A DNA stretch of 64,000 bases from Phenylobacterium sp. (GCF_030693625.1 NZ_JAUYAF010000041.1:1-64000); one strand, 5' to 3'; shown: positions 8,650 to 17,927, numbered from the stretch's first letter. Numbers and translations: made by a program. The notes: generated by a model from the sequence alone, not told the origin.

Positions 8650-10890
8650 CTAGAGCTTGGACGAGTCCGTCGAGGGCGCCGGGGCGGCTGGGGCCTCCGG
8701 ACCTATGAGCGCAACCGGCGCGTCGGGCGGGGTCTCGGCGGAAGGCGCCTCAGCCCCTTCCGGCAGGGTCCCGTCTGCGGGTAGTTCGGGGATGGTCAGG
8801 TCCTCGGTCGCGATCGGGGGCGCTTCCACCAGCGCGGCCTTGGGGCGGTCGCGGTTGACGGCGTAGGAGACGAACTCCTTCCAGATCTTGGCGGGCAGGC
8901 CGCCGCCGACCACGCCGTTCATCGAGGCGTTGTCGTCATTGCCGACCCAGACGCCGACGACGAGATCGCCGACATAGCCGATGAACAGGGCGTCCCGGTA
9001 ATCCTGGGTGGTGCCGGTCTTGCCGAAGGCGCCGGGCATGGCGGCCTCGATGCCGGTGCCGCGCTGGGTGGCCGAGCGCAGCAGGTCGCGCATGCCGGCC
9101 AGCTCGGCCTTGCCCAGCTTGCGGACAGTCTTGGGCTTGCGGAAGCTGGCCAGGCCGTGGGGGACGACCGGCGCCTCGCCCGCGTCGATGGCGGCGTAGG
9201 CGGCGGTGAGCTGGACCAGGCTCATGGGACCGGTGCCGAGCGCCAGGGTCAGGTCGTTGGGGATCAGTTCGGTGACGCCCAGGTCGCGCGCCGTGCGAAC
9301 GATGTCGTCACGGCCGACCTCCTTGGCCAGACGCACGGCGGCCACGTTGGAGGAGCCGGCGAAGGCGGTGATCAGGGGCACCATGCGGCCAGCGTACTTG
9401 ACCTCATGGTTCTTCGGCTTCCATCCGGAGACCTCGACAGGGGCGTCGAGGATCGGACTGGTGGGGGTCCAGCCTTCGCGCAGGGCGGCGAGGTAGACGA
9501 AGAGCTTGAAGGCCGAGCCCGGCTGGCGGGCGGCGTCGGCGCGGTTGAACTGGCTGACCTTGTAGTCGCGGCCGCCCACCATGGCGACGACGCGGCCATC
9601 GGTGCGCATGGCGACAAGCGCCCCCTGGCCGGCGTTCAGCGCCTTGCCGTCACGGTCCAGGGCGCGGGCCAGGATCTTCTCGGCCTGGGCCTGGAGATTG
9701 GTGTCGAGGGTGGTCTTGACCACGGTCTCGCCATAGCTCGCCTCCATCGCCGCCTTGGCCTGGGGGATGACCCAGTCGGCGAAGTAGGAGCCGGTGGGGA
9801 TGGGCTTGCGGCCACCATAGGGGCGCACGCCCCGGGCGGCGCTCCTAGCCTGGGCCTTGGTGATCAGGCCGGTGTCGGCCATGGCGCCCAGGACGATCCG
9901 CATGCGCTCGCGCGCGCCTTCCAGATTTTCGGTGGGCGCCAGACGCGAGGGGGCCTTGACCAGGCCGGCCAGCATGGCCGCCTCGCCGATGGACAGCGCC
10001 TCCGGCGTCTTGTCGAAGTAGTGCCGGGCGGCGGCCCGCAGGCCAAAGGCGCCGTCGCCGAAATAGACTGAGGACAGGTAGCGCGACAGGATCTCGTCCT
10101 TGGAGAGGCGGGCCTCCAGATAGACGGCGATGATCGCCTCCTGAGCCTTGCGGCGCAGGGTGCGCTGGCTGGACAGGAAGGCGTTCTTAGCCAGCTGCTG
10201 GGTGATGGTGGAGCCACCCTCGGCCACGCCACCGGCCCGGGCGTTGGCGTTCATGGCCCGGGCGATGGCCTTGGGGTCGACGCCCATGTGGCTGTAGAAG
10301 CGCCGGTCCTCGATGGCGATGAACGCGCCGGAGACGTACTTCGGCAGCTTGGCGACCTCGACAGGCTCTTCCTTGTAGGAGCCGCGCTTGGCGATGGGCC
10401 GGCCGTCGGCGGCCACCAGGACGAGGGTCGGATTTTCCAGCGGCTCCAGGGCCTGACCCAGCGGCAGGGAGCCCACCAGCCAGACCATGAAGATGAGGAG
10501 CAGGGCTGCGACCCCGGCCCCGATCTGCCAGGGCCGGCGCATCCACAACGGGGGGGTGCCGTCGCCGGCGGCGGTCACAGGGCTGGGACTGACCTGAGGT
10601 TCCGGCGCCGGCTGGGGCGTGATCTCGGGCTCGGGGTCTGGGTCGACATCCGGAACCAGCTCCGGCTCCGGCTGCGGCGTGACCTCCGGCTCCGGCTCAG
10701 CGTCCGGTTCAGGCTCGGACTCCGGTTCGGGCGCTCCAGCGGACTCAGCGTCTTCGTCAGTGAATTCAGACTCTGGAAGCGCCTGCGCCTCCGACGACTG
10801 TTCCGGCGACGTCTCATCCCCCGGCGCCAGCTCCGGCGGCGGAGCCTTGTCGGGCTTGGGCGGATCGACCTCGGGGTCGTTGTCGGACAT
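8650..10890 (-). CDS. Penicillin-binding protein 1A (bifunctional transglycosylase/transpeptidase)
   Basis: A class A PBP of 746 residues that polymerises and crosslinks peptidoglycan. The ATG at 10890 (MSDNDPEVDPPK) is preferred over an in-frame start 15 codons upstream. Residues ~1-115 are an unusual Pro/Glu/Asp-rich cytoplasmic tail with repeated PEPE-like units, then one TM helix (~122-144). The GT51 domain shows EDRRFYSHMGVD and GGSTITQQLAKN; the transpeptidase domain shows the SxxK motif in PGSAFKLF, an SxN-type SSN and the KTG motif (GKTGTTQDYRDA). The C terminus is again Pro/Ala-rich. All catalytic motifs are intact. Monocistronic here. Which PBP1 paralogue it equals cannot be decided. 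Confidence 0.93.
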   Translation of the reverse strand: MSDNDPEVDPPKPDKAPPPELAPGDETSPEQSSEAQALPESEFTDEDAESAGAPEPESEPEPDAEPEPEVTPQPEPELVPDVDPDPEPEITPQPAPEPQVSPSPVTAAGDGTPPLWMRRPWQIGAGVAALLLIFMVWLVGSLPLGQALEPLENPTLVLVAADGRPIAKRGSYKEEPVEVAKLPKYVSGAFIAIEDRRFYSHMGVDPKAIARAMNANARAGGVAEGGSTITQQLAKNAFLSSQRTLRRKAQEAIIAVYLEARLSKDEILSRYLSSVYFGDGAFGLRAAARHYFDKTPEALSIGEAAMLAGLVKAPSRLAPTENLEGARERMRIVLGAMADTGLITKAQARSAARGVRPYGGRKPIPTGSYFADWVIPQAKAAMEASYGETVVKTTLDTNLQAQAEKILARALDRDGKALNAGQGALVAMRTDGRVVAMVGGRDYKVSQFNRADAARQPGSAFKLFVYLAALREGWTPTSPILDAPVEVSGWKPKNHEVKYAGRMVPLITAFAGSSNVAAVRLAKEVGRDDIVRTARDLGVTELIPNDLTLALGTGPMSLVQLTAAYAAIDAGEAPVVPHGLASFRKPKTVRKLGKAELAGMRDLLRSATQRGTGIEAAMPGAFGKTGTTQDYRDALFIGYVGDLVVGVWVGNDDNASMNGVVGGGLPAKIWKEFVSYAVNRDRPKAALVEAPPIATEDLTIPELPADGTLPEGAEAPSAETPPDAPVALIGPEAPAAPAPSTDSSKL

Positions 10891-11042
10891 GCACGTCGCA
10901 TTCAATCGGGCGCGGCCCGGGGGAGCGGCGTCCATACCACATGGGTGTGGGGCGCCAAGCGTGGCCGGAGCCAGGTGAGAGCTCCGGCGGAACGCCGAGG
11001 CGCGCCGGTCGTTGCAGCTTCACCCATTCCAAAGGAGCTCCC

Positions 11043-11315
11043 ATGCGACTGATCCTGACCCTGGCGGCCGTTTCGGCCCTGGCGCTCTCCGCGGCCGCCT
11101 GCAGTGACAAGCCCAACGCCACCGGCGCCGCCATGCCCGACACCGATTCGGTGGCCGGTACCGGCGCGGCCACGGCCCCTGACGCCGGCGTCACCGGCGC
11201 CGTGCCCGCCGACGGCTCCCCGCCCCCGATGCAAGCCACCTCGCCGGCCGCCGAAGGCGCTGGCGTCGGCACGAGCGGCGGTCAGGGCGCCGGGAGCGGC
11301 ACGACCACGCCCTAA
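11043..11315 (+). CDS. Small probable lipoprotein
   Basis: A 90-residue protein with a good ribosome-binding site (AAAGGAG) before ATG 11043. Residues 1-19 form a signal peptide (MRLILTLAAVSALALS) ending in AAAC, a plausible though non-consensus lipobox, so it may be a lipoprotein with Cys at position 20. The rest is low-complexity Ala/Gly/Pro/Thr/Ser with no recognisable domain. Composition matches other small Caulobacteraceae envelope proteins of unknown function. It lies divergent from the PBP gene and just upstream of the transglutaminase-like gene. Confidence 0.6.
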   Translation: MRLILTLAAVSALALSAAACSDKPNATGAAMPDTDSVAGTGAATAPDAGVTGAVPADGSPPPMQATSPAAEGAGVGTSGGQGAGSGTTTP

Positions 11316-11353
11316 CCGGAACCTCCATCGCGGCCGCCCGTTCGTGGCGCACG

Positions 11354-12232
11354 ATGGCCCGGCTGATCATTCGTCACGAGACCCGCTATCTCTATGAGCG
11401 GCCGGTGGGCTTTGGCCTTCACCGGCTGCTGCTGAGGCCGCGCGACAGCCACGCCACGCGGATTGTGGAAGCCTCGATGGGCCTTTCGCTGCGGGCCTCC
11501 AAGCGGTGGGTCTATGACGCGCTCGGGAACTGCGTCTGCCTGATGACGCCGGAGGGGCGGTCGCAGGAGCTGACGATCGTCAGCCAGCTCACCATCGAAC
11601 GGTTTCCGGCCCCGCTGGCCCCGCTGCGGATCGACAATCCTCACACCGCCATGCCCATCGTCTACGACCGTGGCGACCGCACGATCCTGGATCCCTTCAT
11701 CGACCCCGCGAGCGACGATCCCAACGGCATGTTGCTGGACTGGGTCCGCGCCCATGCGGGCGGCCCCTATGAGCCGGCTCTGGACTTTCTGCAGCGGCTG
11801 AACCGCCACATCCACCAGCACTTCGACTACCGCCAGCGCGACGAAGAGGGCACCCAGACGCCCGCCTTCACCGTGACGATGGGTTCGGGCACCTGCCGTG
11901 ACTTCGCTTGGCTGATGGTGGAGGCGCTGCGGCGACTGGGCTACGCGGCGCGCTTCGTCACCGGATATCTCTATTCGCCGCATCATTCGAGCGTGCGGGG
12001 CGCAGGCGCCACCCATGCCTGGTGCGAGGTCTTCCTGCCCGACCTTGGCTGGCTGGAGTTCGACCCCACAAACGGCCTCGCGGAATCGGCCGACCTGATC
12101 CCGGTGGCCGTCAGCCGCACGCCCGAGGGGGCCACGCCGATCAGCGGCGTGATCCTTGGGGACCCGGGCAAGAGCGAGTTGTCGATTCACGTAGATGTGC
12201 GACCCGCCGACCCGCAGATGGAGGCGGCTTAA
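11354..12232 (+). CDS. Transglutaminase-like family protein
   Basis: A 292-residue protein with an N-terminal bacterial transglutaminase-like beta region (residues ~1-85, beginning MARLIIRHETRYLYERP) and a papain-like transglutaminase core. The catalytic triad is visible as Cys in GSGTCRDFAWL (~179), His in THAWCEVFLP (~220) and Asp in EFDPTNG (~237). Such proteins are cytosolic and often act as cysteine proteases or amidases; physiological substrates are unknown. There is no signal peptide. The downstream 48-residue ORF begins 27 bases after its stop and may share the transcript. Confidence 0.88.
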   Translation: MARLIIRHETRYLYERPVGFGLHRLLLRPRDSHATRIVEASMGLSLRASKRWVYDALGNCVCLMTPEGRSQELTIVSQLTIERFPAPLAPLRIDNPHTAMPIVYDRGDRTILDPFIDPASDDPNGMLLDWVRAHAGGPYEPALDFLQRLNRHIHQHFDYRQRDEEGTQTPAFTVTMGSGTCRDFAWLMVEALRRLGYAARFVTGYLYSPHHSSVRGAGATHAWCEVFLPDLGWLEFDPTNGLAESADLIPVAVSRTPEGATPISGVILGDPGKSELSIHVDVRPADPQMEAA

Positions 12233-12258
12233 GCGTTAGGGGTTCGGGAGGACGAACC

Positions 12259-12405
12259 ATGACCACAGGCTTCCATCAGCAAGACCCCAACATCAACTTC
12301 AGCGTGCCCCGCTCCGCGCCCAAGCCGCAGCACGGCCGAGCGCCGGACCAGAAGGTGGTGAAGGTGAAGGAACAGAAGTCCATCCATCCGCGCCCAGGGC
12401 ACTAA
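12259..12405 (+). CDS. Small hypothetical protein (48 aa)
   Basis: A short ORF with a strong Shine-Dalgarno sequence (GGGAGGA, 8 bases before ATG 12259). The product is basic and hydrophilic, rich in Pro, Lys, His and Gln (MTTGFHQQDPNINFSVPR start), with no hydrophobic core and no motif I recognise. Position directly behind the transglutaminase-like gene and the good initiation signal argue that it is translated; codon third positions are mostly G or C as in neighbours. It could be an intrinsically disordered small protein. Confidence 0.5.
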   Translation: MTTGFHQQDPNINFSVPRSAPKPQHGRAPDQKVVKVKEQKSIHPRPGH

Positions 12406-12523
12406 GGCCTTCATCCTCCTCGCCGTGCGGGAGGAGGAAACACCTGGGTCCGACTCTGCTTAAGCTCCCCCTCTGACGCCCTTTGGCGTTGGAGACCGCA
12501 CTCTTGCCCATCGGCCGCCGACC

Positions 12524-13687
12524 ATGACCTTCACCCCGCGCCGCGCGGTGCTGACCTTGGGGGTGACCCAGACGATCGGCTATGCCTGTTCGAGCTACCT
12601 GCCCGCCACCCTGGCCAAGCCGATGGCCGCCGATGTGGGGATGTCCACCACGGGGGTGTTCCTGGCGTTTTCCGCGGCGCTGCTGCTGCAGGCGGTGACC
12701 GGCCCGCGCGTCGGCAAGCTGGTGGACCAGAGGGGTGGACGCCCGCCTCTCACCACCGCCAGCCTGCTGTTCGCCGCCGGCCTGGTCGGCCTGGCGATCT
12801 CCGAAACCCCCGTGGCCTTGATCGCATCCTGGCTGATCATCGGCCTGGGCATGTCGGCTGGCCTGTACGACATCGCCTTCGCCGGCCTGGTGTCCTGGTT
12901 CGGGGTCGACGCGCGCCGGTCCATCACCGGCGTGACCCTGATCGCCGGGTTCGCCAGCACGATCGGCTGGCCGCTCACCGCCTGGCTGGAGCACGAGATC
13001 GGCTGGCGCGGCGCATGCCTGGTCTGGGCCGCGCTCAACCTGATGGTCGCCCTGCCCCTCCATCTCAGCCTGCCTCGCGCCCCGGCGCCGCGTCCGGCGC
13101 CCGCCAGCGACGCCCCACCGGTCAGCGACGCGCCCGCGCCGGGCGACACCTCGAAGATGGTGCTGATGGCGTGCGCCTTCGCGGTGCTCGCGGCCATCGG
13201 CTCGGCGATGTCGGCGCATCTTCCGCCCCTGCTGAACGCGCTTGGGGTCGGCCCGGCCGCGGCCGTGGGCGCCGCAGCCCTGGTGGGTCCGGCCCAGGTG
13301 GCCGCGCGGCTGGCCGAGTTCGCCCTGGTGCGCCGCATCCACCCCCTGGTCTCGGGCCGGGTGGCGGTGGCCATGTTCCCCATCGGCGCGGGCCTGCTGA
13401 TCGCCTTCGGCGCCATCGCCGCGGCCCCCTTCGCGATCCTCTACGGCGCGGGAAACGGGCTTTTCACCATCGTGCGCGGGGCCCTGCCGCTGGCCCTGTT
13501 CGGGGAGCGCAACTATGGGCGGCGGCTTGGCGTGCTCAACGTGCCGTCCCGGTTGCTGCAGGCGGTGTCGCCCTTCGTGTTCGCCCTGATGATCGAACGC
13601 TCGGCCAACCTGGCCCTGGCGGTGATGGCGGCAGGGTCGGTGCTGGCCTTTGGCGCGCTCTTGCTTTTGCGGAAACCGGCGGCCTGA
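12524..13687 (+). CDS. MFS transporter
   Basis: A 387-residue protein with twelve predicted membrane helices in two six-helix halves separated by a Pro/Ala-rich loop (~residues 180-205). The motif-A region reads GPRVGKLVDQRGGRP (~residue 66). General features resemble the monocarboxylate/YbfB-like MFS groups, but nothing fixes a substrate. It stands alone between the small ORF and another MFS carrier; a hairpin of the CTCCTC/GAGGAG type lies just upstream at about 12415-12440. Confidence 0.82.
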   Translation: MTFTPRRAVLTLGVTQTIGYACSSYLPATLAKPMAADVGMSTTGVFLAFSAALLLQAVTGPRVGKLVDQRGGRPPLTTASLLFAAGLVGLAISETPVALIASWLIIGLGMSAGLYDIAFAGLVSWFGVDARRSITGVTLIAGFASTIGWPLTAWLEHEIGWRGACLVWAALNLMVALPLHLSLPRAPAPRPAPASDAPPVSDAPAPGDTSKMVLMACAFAVLAAIGSAMSAHLPPLLNALGVGPAAAVGAAALVGPAQVAARLAEFALVRRIHPLVSGRVAVAMFPIGAGLLIAFGAIAAAPFAILYGAGNGLFTIVRGALPLALFGERNYGRRLGVLNVPSRLLQAVSPFVFALMIERSANLALAVMAAGSVLAFGALLLLRKPAA

Positions 13688-13818
13688 GCGCGTCCCTTCG
13701 TCGCCAGGGGTTTCCCTGCTCCGGGACTCTGCTAGACCGGACGGATTGAATTTATCCGTTATTAAAAGGGAGAGCCCGCGCGGCTTTTCACTGCCCTGCG
13801 CGCGCGGGCCGGACGCCA

Positions 13819-15159
13819 TTGGAAGAAAAAATCATTAGGGACGAACTGGAGGCGATCGGCGAAGCCGCCGCTCCGGAAGAAGAGACGATGGAGGCCAAGG
13901 AAGCGGCCTATGAAAAGTTCGTCTGGGACAATCTGAAGCGCAACTATATCGGCAACTACCTGCACGGCATGCTGGGCATGACGGGCTTCCGGCTGGTCAA
14001 TGCGCCGACCTTCCTGCCCGCCTATCTGCACATGATTTCCGGCTCCAACACCATCGTGGGCCTGGGCCTGGCCCTGCAGCAGGTCGGCAGCATCGTCTCG
14101 CCCATCGTCGGCGCCACCCAGATCGAGCATCGCACCAAGGTGATGCCCGCGGCCATGTGGATGGGGGGCCTGGCGCGGCTGCAGATCCTGGGCATGGCCG
14201 CCTCGGGTTGGCTGCTGTCGGGTCAGTCCCTGGTGGTGGCGATCCTGGCCTTCATGTTCATGTTTGGCCTGTTCATGGGCGCCCAGCGCGTCGTGTTCGG
14301 CCTGCTGATGGCCAAGGTGATCCCGCTCAGCCGCCGGGGCCGACTGCAGGCCTGGCGCAACGCCACGGGGGGGCTGATCGCCGCCGTCCTGGCCTATTTC
14401 GCAGGGCGCTATTTCGTCGGGGCCAACCTGTTCGGCAACGGCTACGGCGTCACCTTCATCTTCGCCTTCGTGCTCACGAGCCTTGGTCTGTCGGCCCTGA
14501 ACCTGCTGCTCCGCGAGCCGGAGCCGCCGACCCTGCGCGCCCAGACCAAGCTGCGCGATCGCATCAAGGACTTCCCCGCCCTGATCGCGTCGGACCGGGG
14601 CTACATGTACTTCCTGATCGTGCAGATGCTGGCCACGGCCGGCCGGCTGGCGGTGCCCTTCTACATCATCTACGCCGGCACCACGATCGAGCTCAACGGC
14701 CGCAATCTGGGCCTGCTGTCCCTGGCCTATCTGGGCGCTGACACCCTCTCCAACCTGCTCTGGGGCTATATGGGGGACAAGACCGGCTTCCGGCGCATCC
14801 TGCTGGTGTCGCTGGTGATCTGGATCGCGGCCACCGTGCTGCTGATGAATGTCCACCTGATGCCCCTGACCTTCCTGGCCTTCTTCGGTCTGGGGGCGGC
14901 GCAGTCGGGCTACATGATGGCCGCCCAGACCATGATCCTGGAGTTCGGATCGCGCGACGAGATGCCCATGCGGATCGCCATCTCGGCCACCGCCGAGGGC
15001 ATCATGGCGGCCATCGGCCCCCTGGCCGGCGGGATCATGGCGAGCACCCTGGGCTTCCCGGTGGTGTTCGGCGTCTCGATCGGCTTCCTGGTGGCGGCCC
15101 TGCTGCTGCTGATCGTGGCGGTGAAAGAGCCGCGGACGGCCCGGGTCGGGCGGATCTAG
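13819..15159 (+). CDS. MFS transporter with acidic N-terminal extension
   Basis: A 446-residue twelve-helix MFS protein. The frame can start at TTG 13819 or at ATG 13888, the latter preceded by GGAAGAAGAG; if 13888 is right the protein has 423 residues and lacks most of the acidic N-terminal stretch. Membrane helices begin near residue 50 (GNYLHGMLGMTGFRL). A hydrophilic stretch (LRAQTKLRDRIKDFP) links the two halves. The substrate is unknown. Its stop codon shares four bases (CTAG) with the stop of the convergent leucine dehydrogenase-like gene. A palindrome, CGGAT-N7-ATCCG at 13741-13757, lies upstream and might be an operator. Confidence 0.8.
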   Translation: MEEKIIRDELEAIGEAAAPEEETMEAKEAAYEKFVWDNLKRNYIGNYLHGMLGMTGFRLVNAPTFLPAYLHMISGSNTIVGLGLALQQVGSIVSPIVGATQIEHRTKVMPAAMWMGGLARLQILGMAASGWLLSGQSLVVAILAFMFMFGLFMGAQRVVFGLLMAKVIPLSRRGRLQAWRNATGGLIAAVLAYFAGRYFVGANLFGNGYGVTFIFAFVLTSLGLSALNLLLREPEPPTLRAQTKLRDRIKDFPALIASDRGYMYFLIVQMLATAGRLAVPFYIIYAGTTIELNGRNLGLLSLAYLGADTLSNLLWGYMGDKTGFRRILLVSLVIWIAATVLLMNVHLMPLTFLAFFGLGAAQSGYMMAAQTMILEFGSRDEMPMRIAISATAEGIMAAIGPLAGGIMASTLGFPVVFGVSIGFLVAALLLLIVAVKEPRTARVGRI

Positions 15160-16232
15160 GCCGCCAGCCTGGCCCGCGCCGCCTCGGCGATGCGCGCTCG
15201 GGCCATCTCGTTGGCCACCTCGTGGGTGGGGCGGCGCTCGGCGATGGAGCGGGCCAGGACCTCGTCGAGAGTCTCGGTGAGGTGGTCCAGCTTGGCCGCC
15301 ACCCAGGCCGCGTCGAAGGCGGTCCCGGCCTCGAGGGCGGCGATCTCGGCGGCGACGTTGATGATGCCGCCGCCGTTGATCACATAGTCCGGCGCATAGA
15401 GCATGCCGCGCTCGAAGAGGGCGCGGCCTACCTCGGGCGTGGCCAGCTGGTTGTTGGCGCCGCCGGCCACGATGCGGGCCTTCAGCCGCGGCAGGGTCTC
15501 GGCGTTGATGGCGCCGCCCAGGGCGCAGGGGGCGAAGACGTCGGCCTGGACCTCGAAGATGTCGGCGGGACTGACGATCTTGGCGCCCGTCCGCTCGGCG
15601 ACCGCGCGCAGGGCCTCAGGGTTGGTGTCGGTGATCACCAGCCGGGCGCCGGCGGCGTGCAGCTTGTCGGCCAGGTAGGCGCCGACATGGCCGACCCCCT
15701 GGATGGCGACGGTGATCCCGGCCAGGTCGCGGTTCAGCGCCCTGCGCACGCTGAGCGCCACGCCGCGGAACACCCCCTCGGCGGTGACCGGGGACGGATC
15801 GCCCGAGGCGGCGGCATGGCCCTCAAGGCCGGCCACGAAGCGGGTCTGGCGGCGCGCGTGCATCAGGTCGGCCGGAGAGACGCCGACATCCTCGGCGGTC
15901 CAGTAGCGGCCCCCCACGGCGTCCACGGCCCGGCCAAAGGCCTCGAACAGGGCCGGTGTCTTCTGGGTGCGGCTGTCGCCGATGATCACGGCCTTGCCGC
16001 CGCCCAGGGGGATGTCGGCCATGGCGTTCTTGTAGGACATGGCCCGCGACAGCCGCAGGGCGTCGTCGAGCGCCAGGTCGGCGCTGGCATAGGGCCACAT
16101 GCGGCAACCGCCCGCCGCCGGGCCCCGGGCGGTGGAGTGCACCGCGATGATGCACTTGAGGCCGGTTTTCTCGTCGAAGAACGCGCTGACGCTCTCATGC
16201 CCCTCGAAGGCGGGGTGATCGAACAGGGTCAT
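15156..16232 (-). CDS. Leucine/Glu-Leu-Phe-Val dehydrogenase family amino-acid dehydrogenase
   Basis: A 358-residue NAD-dependent dehydrogenase, full length for leucine dehydrogenases. The N-terminal substrate domain has the glycine-rich GPAAGGCRMW stretch and the catalytic lysine region (PLGGGKAVI, Lys ~81). The Rossmann domain begins at ~175 with VAIQGVGHVGAYLADKL. Leucine dehydrogenases interconvert branched-chain amino acids and their 2-oxo acids; phenylalanine or valine specificity cannot be excluded. It probably feeds Leu/Ile/Val catabolism and is monocistronic. Tail-to-tail with the MFS gene. Confidence 0.88.
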   Translation of the reverse strand: MTLFDHPAFEGHESVSAFFDEKTGLKCIIAVHSTARGPAAGGCRMWPYASADLALDDALRLSRAMSYKNAMADIPLGGGKAVIIGDSRTQKTPALFEAFGRAVDAVGGRYWTAEDVGVSPADLMHARRQTRFVAGLEGHAAASGDPSPVTAEGVFRGVALSVRRALNRDLAGITVAIQGVGHVGAYLADKLHAAGARLVITDTNPEALRAVAERTGAKIVSPADIFEVQADVFAPCALGGAINAETLPRLKARIVAGGANNQLATPEVGRALFERGMLYAPDYVINGGGIINVAAEIAALEAGTAFDAAWVAAKLDHLTETLDEVLARSIAERRPTHEVANEMARARIAEAARARLAA

Positions 16233-16292
16233 GCTGAGAACACGCTCAAAGTGGGGAAGGATTTACCCGGCTCTACCCCTGCGCGTTCCATC

Positions 16293-17312
16293 TCACAACC
16301 CCGGCGATGTGGCGGCCTGGGCGCTCTGGCGCCTCGGCTTGGGGATGGGCGGCGCGCCGGAGGGCAAGGGGGCCTCGGGATCGCGGACATAGGTCAGGAT
16401 GTCCTCCCACACCTTGGGACCCTGGTGATCGCGGGTCATCAGGTGCCAGCCGCGCTCGTAATAGACGGTGCGGTCGCCGGGCTTCAGGCGGCTGGCGGCC
16501 TCGAAGGCCGGGCGCTTGGGAATGATCTCGTCATGGGCGCCGTAGAGATAGAGGGCCGGGACCTTGATCTGACCGGTCGCATGGTAGGCCCGCTCCATCA
16601 TCGCCACCAGGCCATAGAGGGTGTCTGACCGGGCGCCCCAGACCATCAGCGGGTCGCGGCCCATGGCCTTGAGCTCCTCGCGGTTGTCGGTGGGGGCGAC
16701 GCGCTTGGTCAGCCAGTCCGGCGGGACGTAGATCTTCGACCCCGTCAGCCGCGCGGCGAACCACAGGGTGGTCTTGTACGGCAGGGGCTGGGACGACCAG
16801 CCCCAGACGGCGGGCGACAGCAGCACCACGCGGTCGGCGGTAGGGGGGCGATCGGAGGCGAAGGCCTGGACGGTGACCGCGCCGCCCATGCTCTCGCCCG
16901 CGACGACGATCACCGCCTTGGGGTGTTTGGCGCGGACCACGGCGGCGATGGTGCGCAGGTCCTCCACCATCAGCTCGTCACCGCCCCAGATCCCCCGGTG
17001 GGGGGAGCGGCCGAAGCCGCGCTGGTCATAGGCGTAGGTGGTCACCCCCTGGCTCGCCCACCAGGGCGCGGCCAGGTGGAAGGCGTTGGCGTAGTCGTTC
17101 ATGCCGTGGACGCCGATGATCACCGCCCAGGGCTCGGGCGTGTCGGCGGCCCAGGTGGTCAGCCCCAGGCGGGTCCCGTCGAAGCTGACGAAGCGGTCGC
17201 CCTCCAGACGGGGGCCTGAGAAGGCGGCGGGCGGCGTGCCGGCCTGCTGCACCATCAGCGGCGTGCAGGCGGTGAGCATCATGGCCGACAGGAGGACAAG
17301 GAGGCGCTTCAC
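16293..17312 (-). CDS. Alpha/beta hydrolase lipoprotein, monoacylglycerol-lipase-like
   Basis: A 339-residue hydrolase. The N terminus has a lipoprotein signal with lipobox LTAC (Cys ~16). The serine hydrolase features are IGVHGMNDYA (oxyanion hole), GESMGGAV (nucleophile Ser ~148), GAHDEIIP (Asp) and the late WHLMTRDH histidine (~295). The sequence is of the serine aminopeptidase/Hydrolase_4 type that includes monoacylglycerol lipases. It is predicted to sit in the envelope and cleave an acyl ester. The GTG start overlaps the stop of the upstream glycosylase gene by four bases. Confidence 0.85.
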   Translation of the reverse strand: MKRLLVLLSAMMLTACTPLMVQQAGTPPAAFSGPRLEGDRFVSFDGTRLGLTTWAADTPEPWAVIIGVHGMNDYANAFHLAAPWWASQGVTTYAYDQRGFGRSPHRGIWGGDELMVEDLRTIAAVVRAKHPKAVIVVAGESMGGAVTVQAFASDRPPTADRVVLLSPAVWGWSSQPLPYKTTLWFAARLTGSKIYVPPDWLTKRVAPTDNREELKAMGRDPLMVWGARSDTLYGLVAMMERAYHATGQIKVPALYLYGAHDEIIPKRPAFEAASRLKPGDRTVYYERGWHLMTRDHQGPKVWEDILTYVRDPEAPLPSGAPPIPKPRRQSAQAATSPGL

Positions 17313-17893
17313 GGCTCTAGAATGGCTTGGACCCTTTGGCGAAGATAGGGCGTAACCTCGGCTTCGAACCAGGGGTTCTTCCGCAGCCAGGCTGTGTTGC
17401 GCCAGGACGGATGCGGCATGGGCAGGTAGTGCGGCAGGTAGTCCCGCCAGGCGCGAACGGTCTCCGTCATATTGGCCTTCGCGCGATCACCCAGGGCCCA
17501 GGCCTGGGCGTAGCCGCCCACCAGCAGGGTCAGCTCCATCGCGGGCAAGGCCGCCATCAGCCGCGGCCGCCAGAGCTGGGCGCAGCGCGGCGGGGGCGGA
17601 TAGTCGCCGCCCTTGGGACTGGTCCCGGGGAAGCAGAAGGCCATGGCGGCCACGCCGATCTCGGGACGTCCGTAGAAGGTCGCCGCATCGATTCCCATCC
17701 AGGTGCGCAGCCGCTCGCCGGAGGGATCGGTGAAGGGCATGCCGCTCTCATGCACCCGGCGGCCCGGCGCCTGGCCGACGATCAGCAGCCGGGTCCCGGG
17801 GTTCACCATCACCACCGGCCGCGGCGTGTGGGGCAGCTCGCCGGCGCAGGCCCGGCAGGCGGCGATGTCGGCGAGGACGGTGGGCAGGGACAT
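17309..17893 (-). CDS. Uracil-DNA glycosylase family protein (Fe-S type)
   Basis: A 194-residue member of the family-4/5-like uracil-DNA glycosylases. Start at 17893 (MSLPTVLADIAACRACAG) because upstream residues are Arg-rich frame read-through. Four cysteines are placed as expected for the 4Fe-4S cluster: C13 and C16 (CRAC), then a pair separated by 16 residues in the AFCFPG...PRCAQ segment. The catalytic motifs are GQAPGRRVHESG (motif 1) and PMPHPSWRN (motif 2, HPS). It would remove uracil from DNA. Together with the UdgX-like protein at 2.9-4.4 kb this window encodes two distant relatives of the same superfamily. Translationally coupled to the downstream hydrolase. Confidence 0.83.
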   Translation of the reverse strand: MSLPTVLADIAACRACAGELPHTPRPVVMVNPGTRLLIVGQAPGRRVHESGMPFTDPSGERLRTWMGIDAATFYGRPEIGVAAMAFCFPGTSPKGGDYPPPPRCAQLWRPRLMAALPAMELTLLVGGYAQAWALGDRAKANMTETVRAWRDYLPHYLPMPHPSWRNTAWLRKNPWFEAEVTPYLRQRVQAILEP

Positions 17894-17927
17894 GGGCCTA
17901 TCTAGGAACGATGGGCTCCAGCGCCAG

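Noticed and set aside
14157..14741. Plus-strand Gly/Arg/Pro-rich ORF inside the MFS gene
   Set aside because: Shadow in another frame of a transporter with clear membrane helices.
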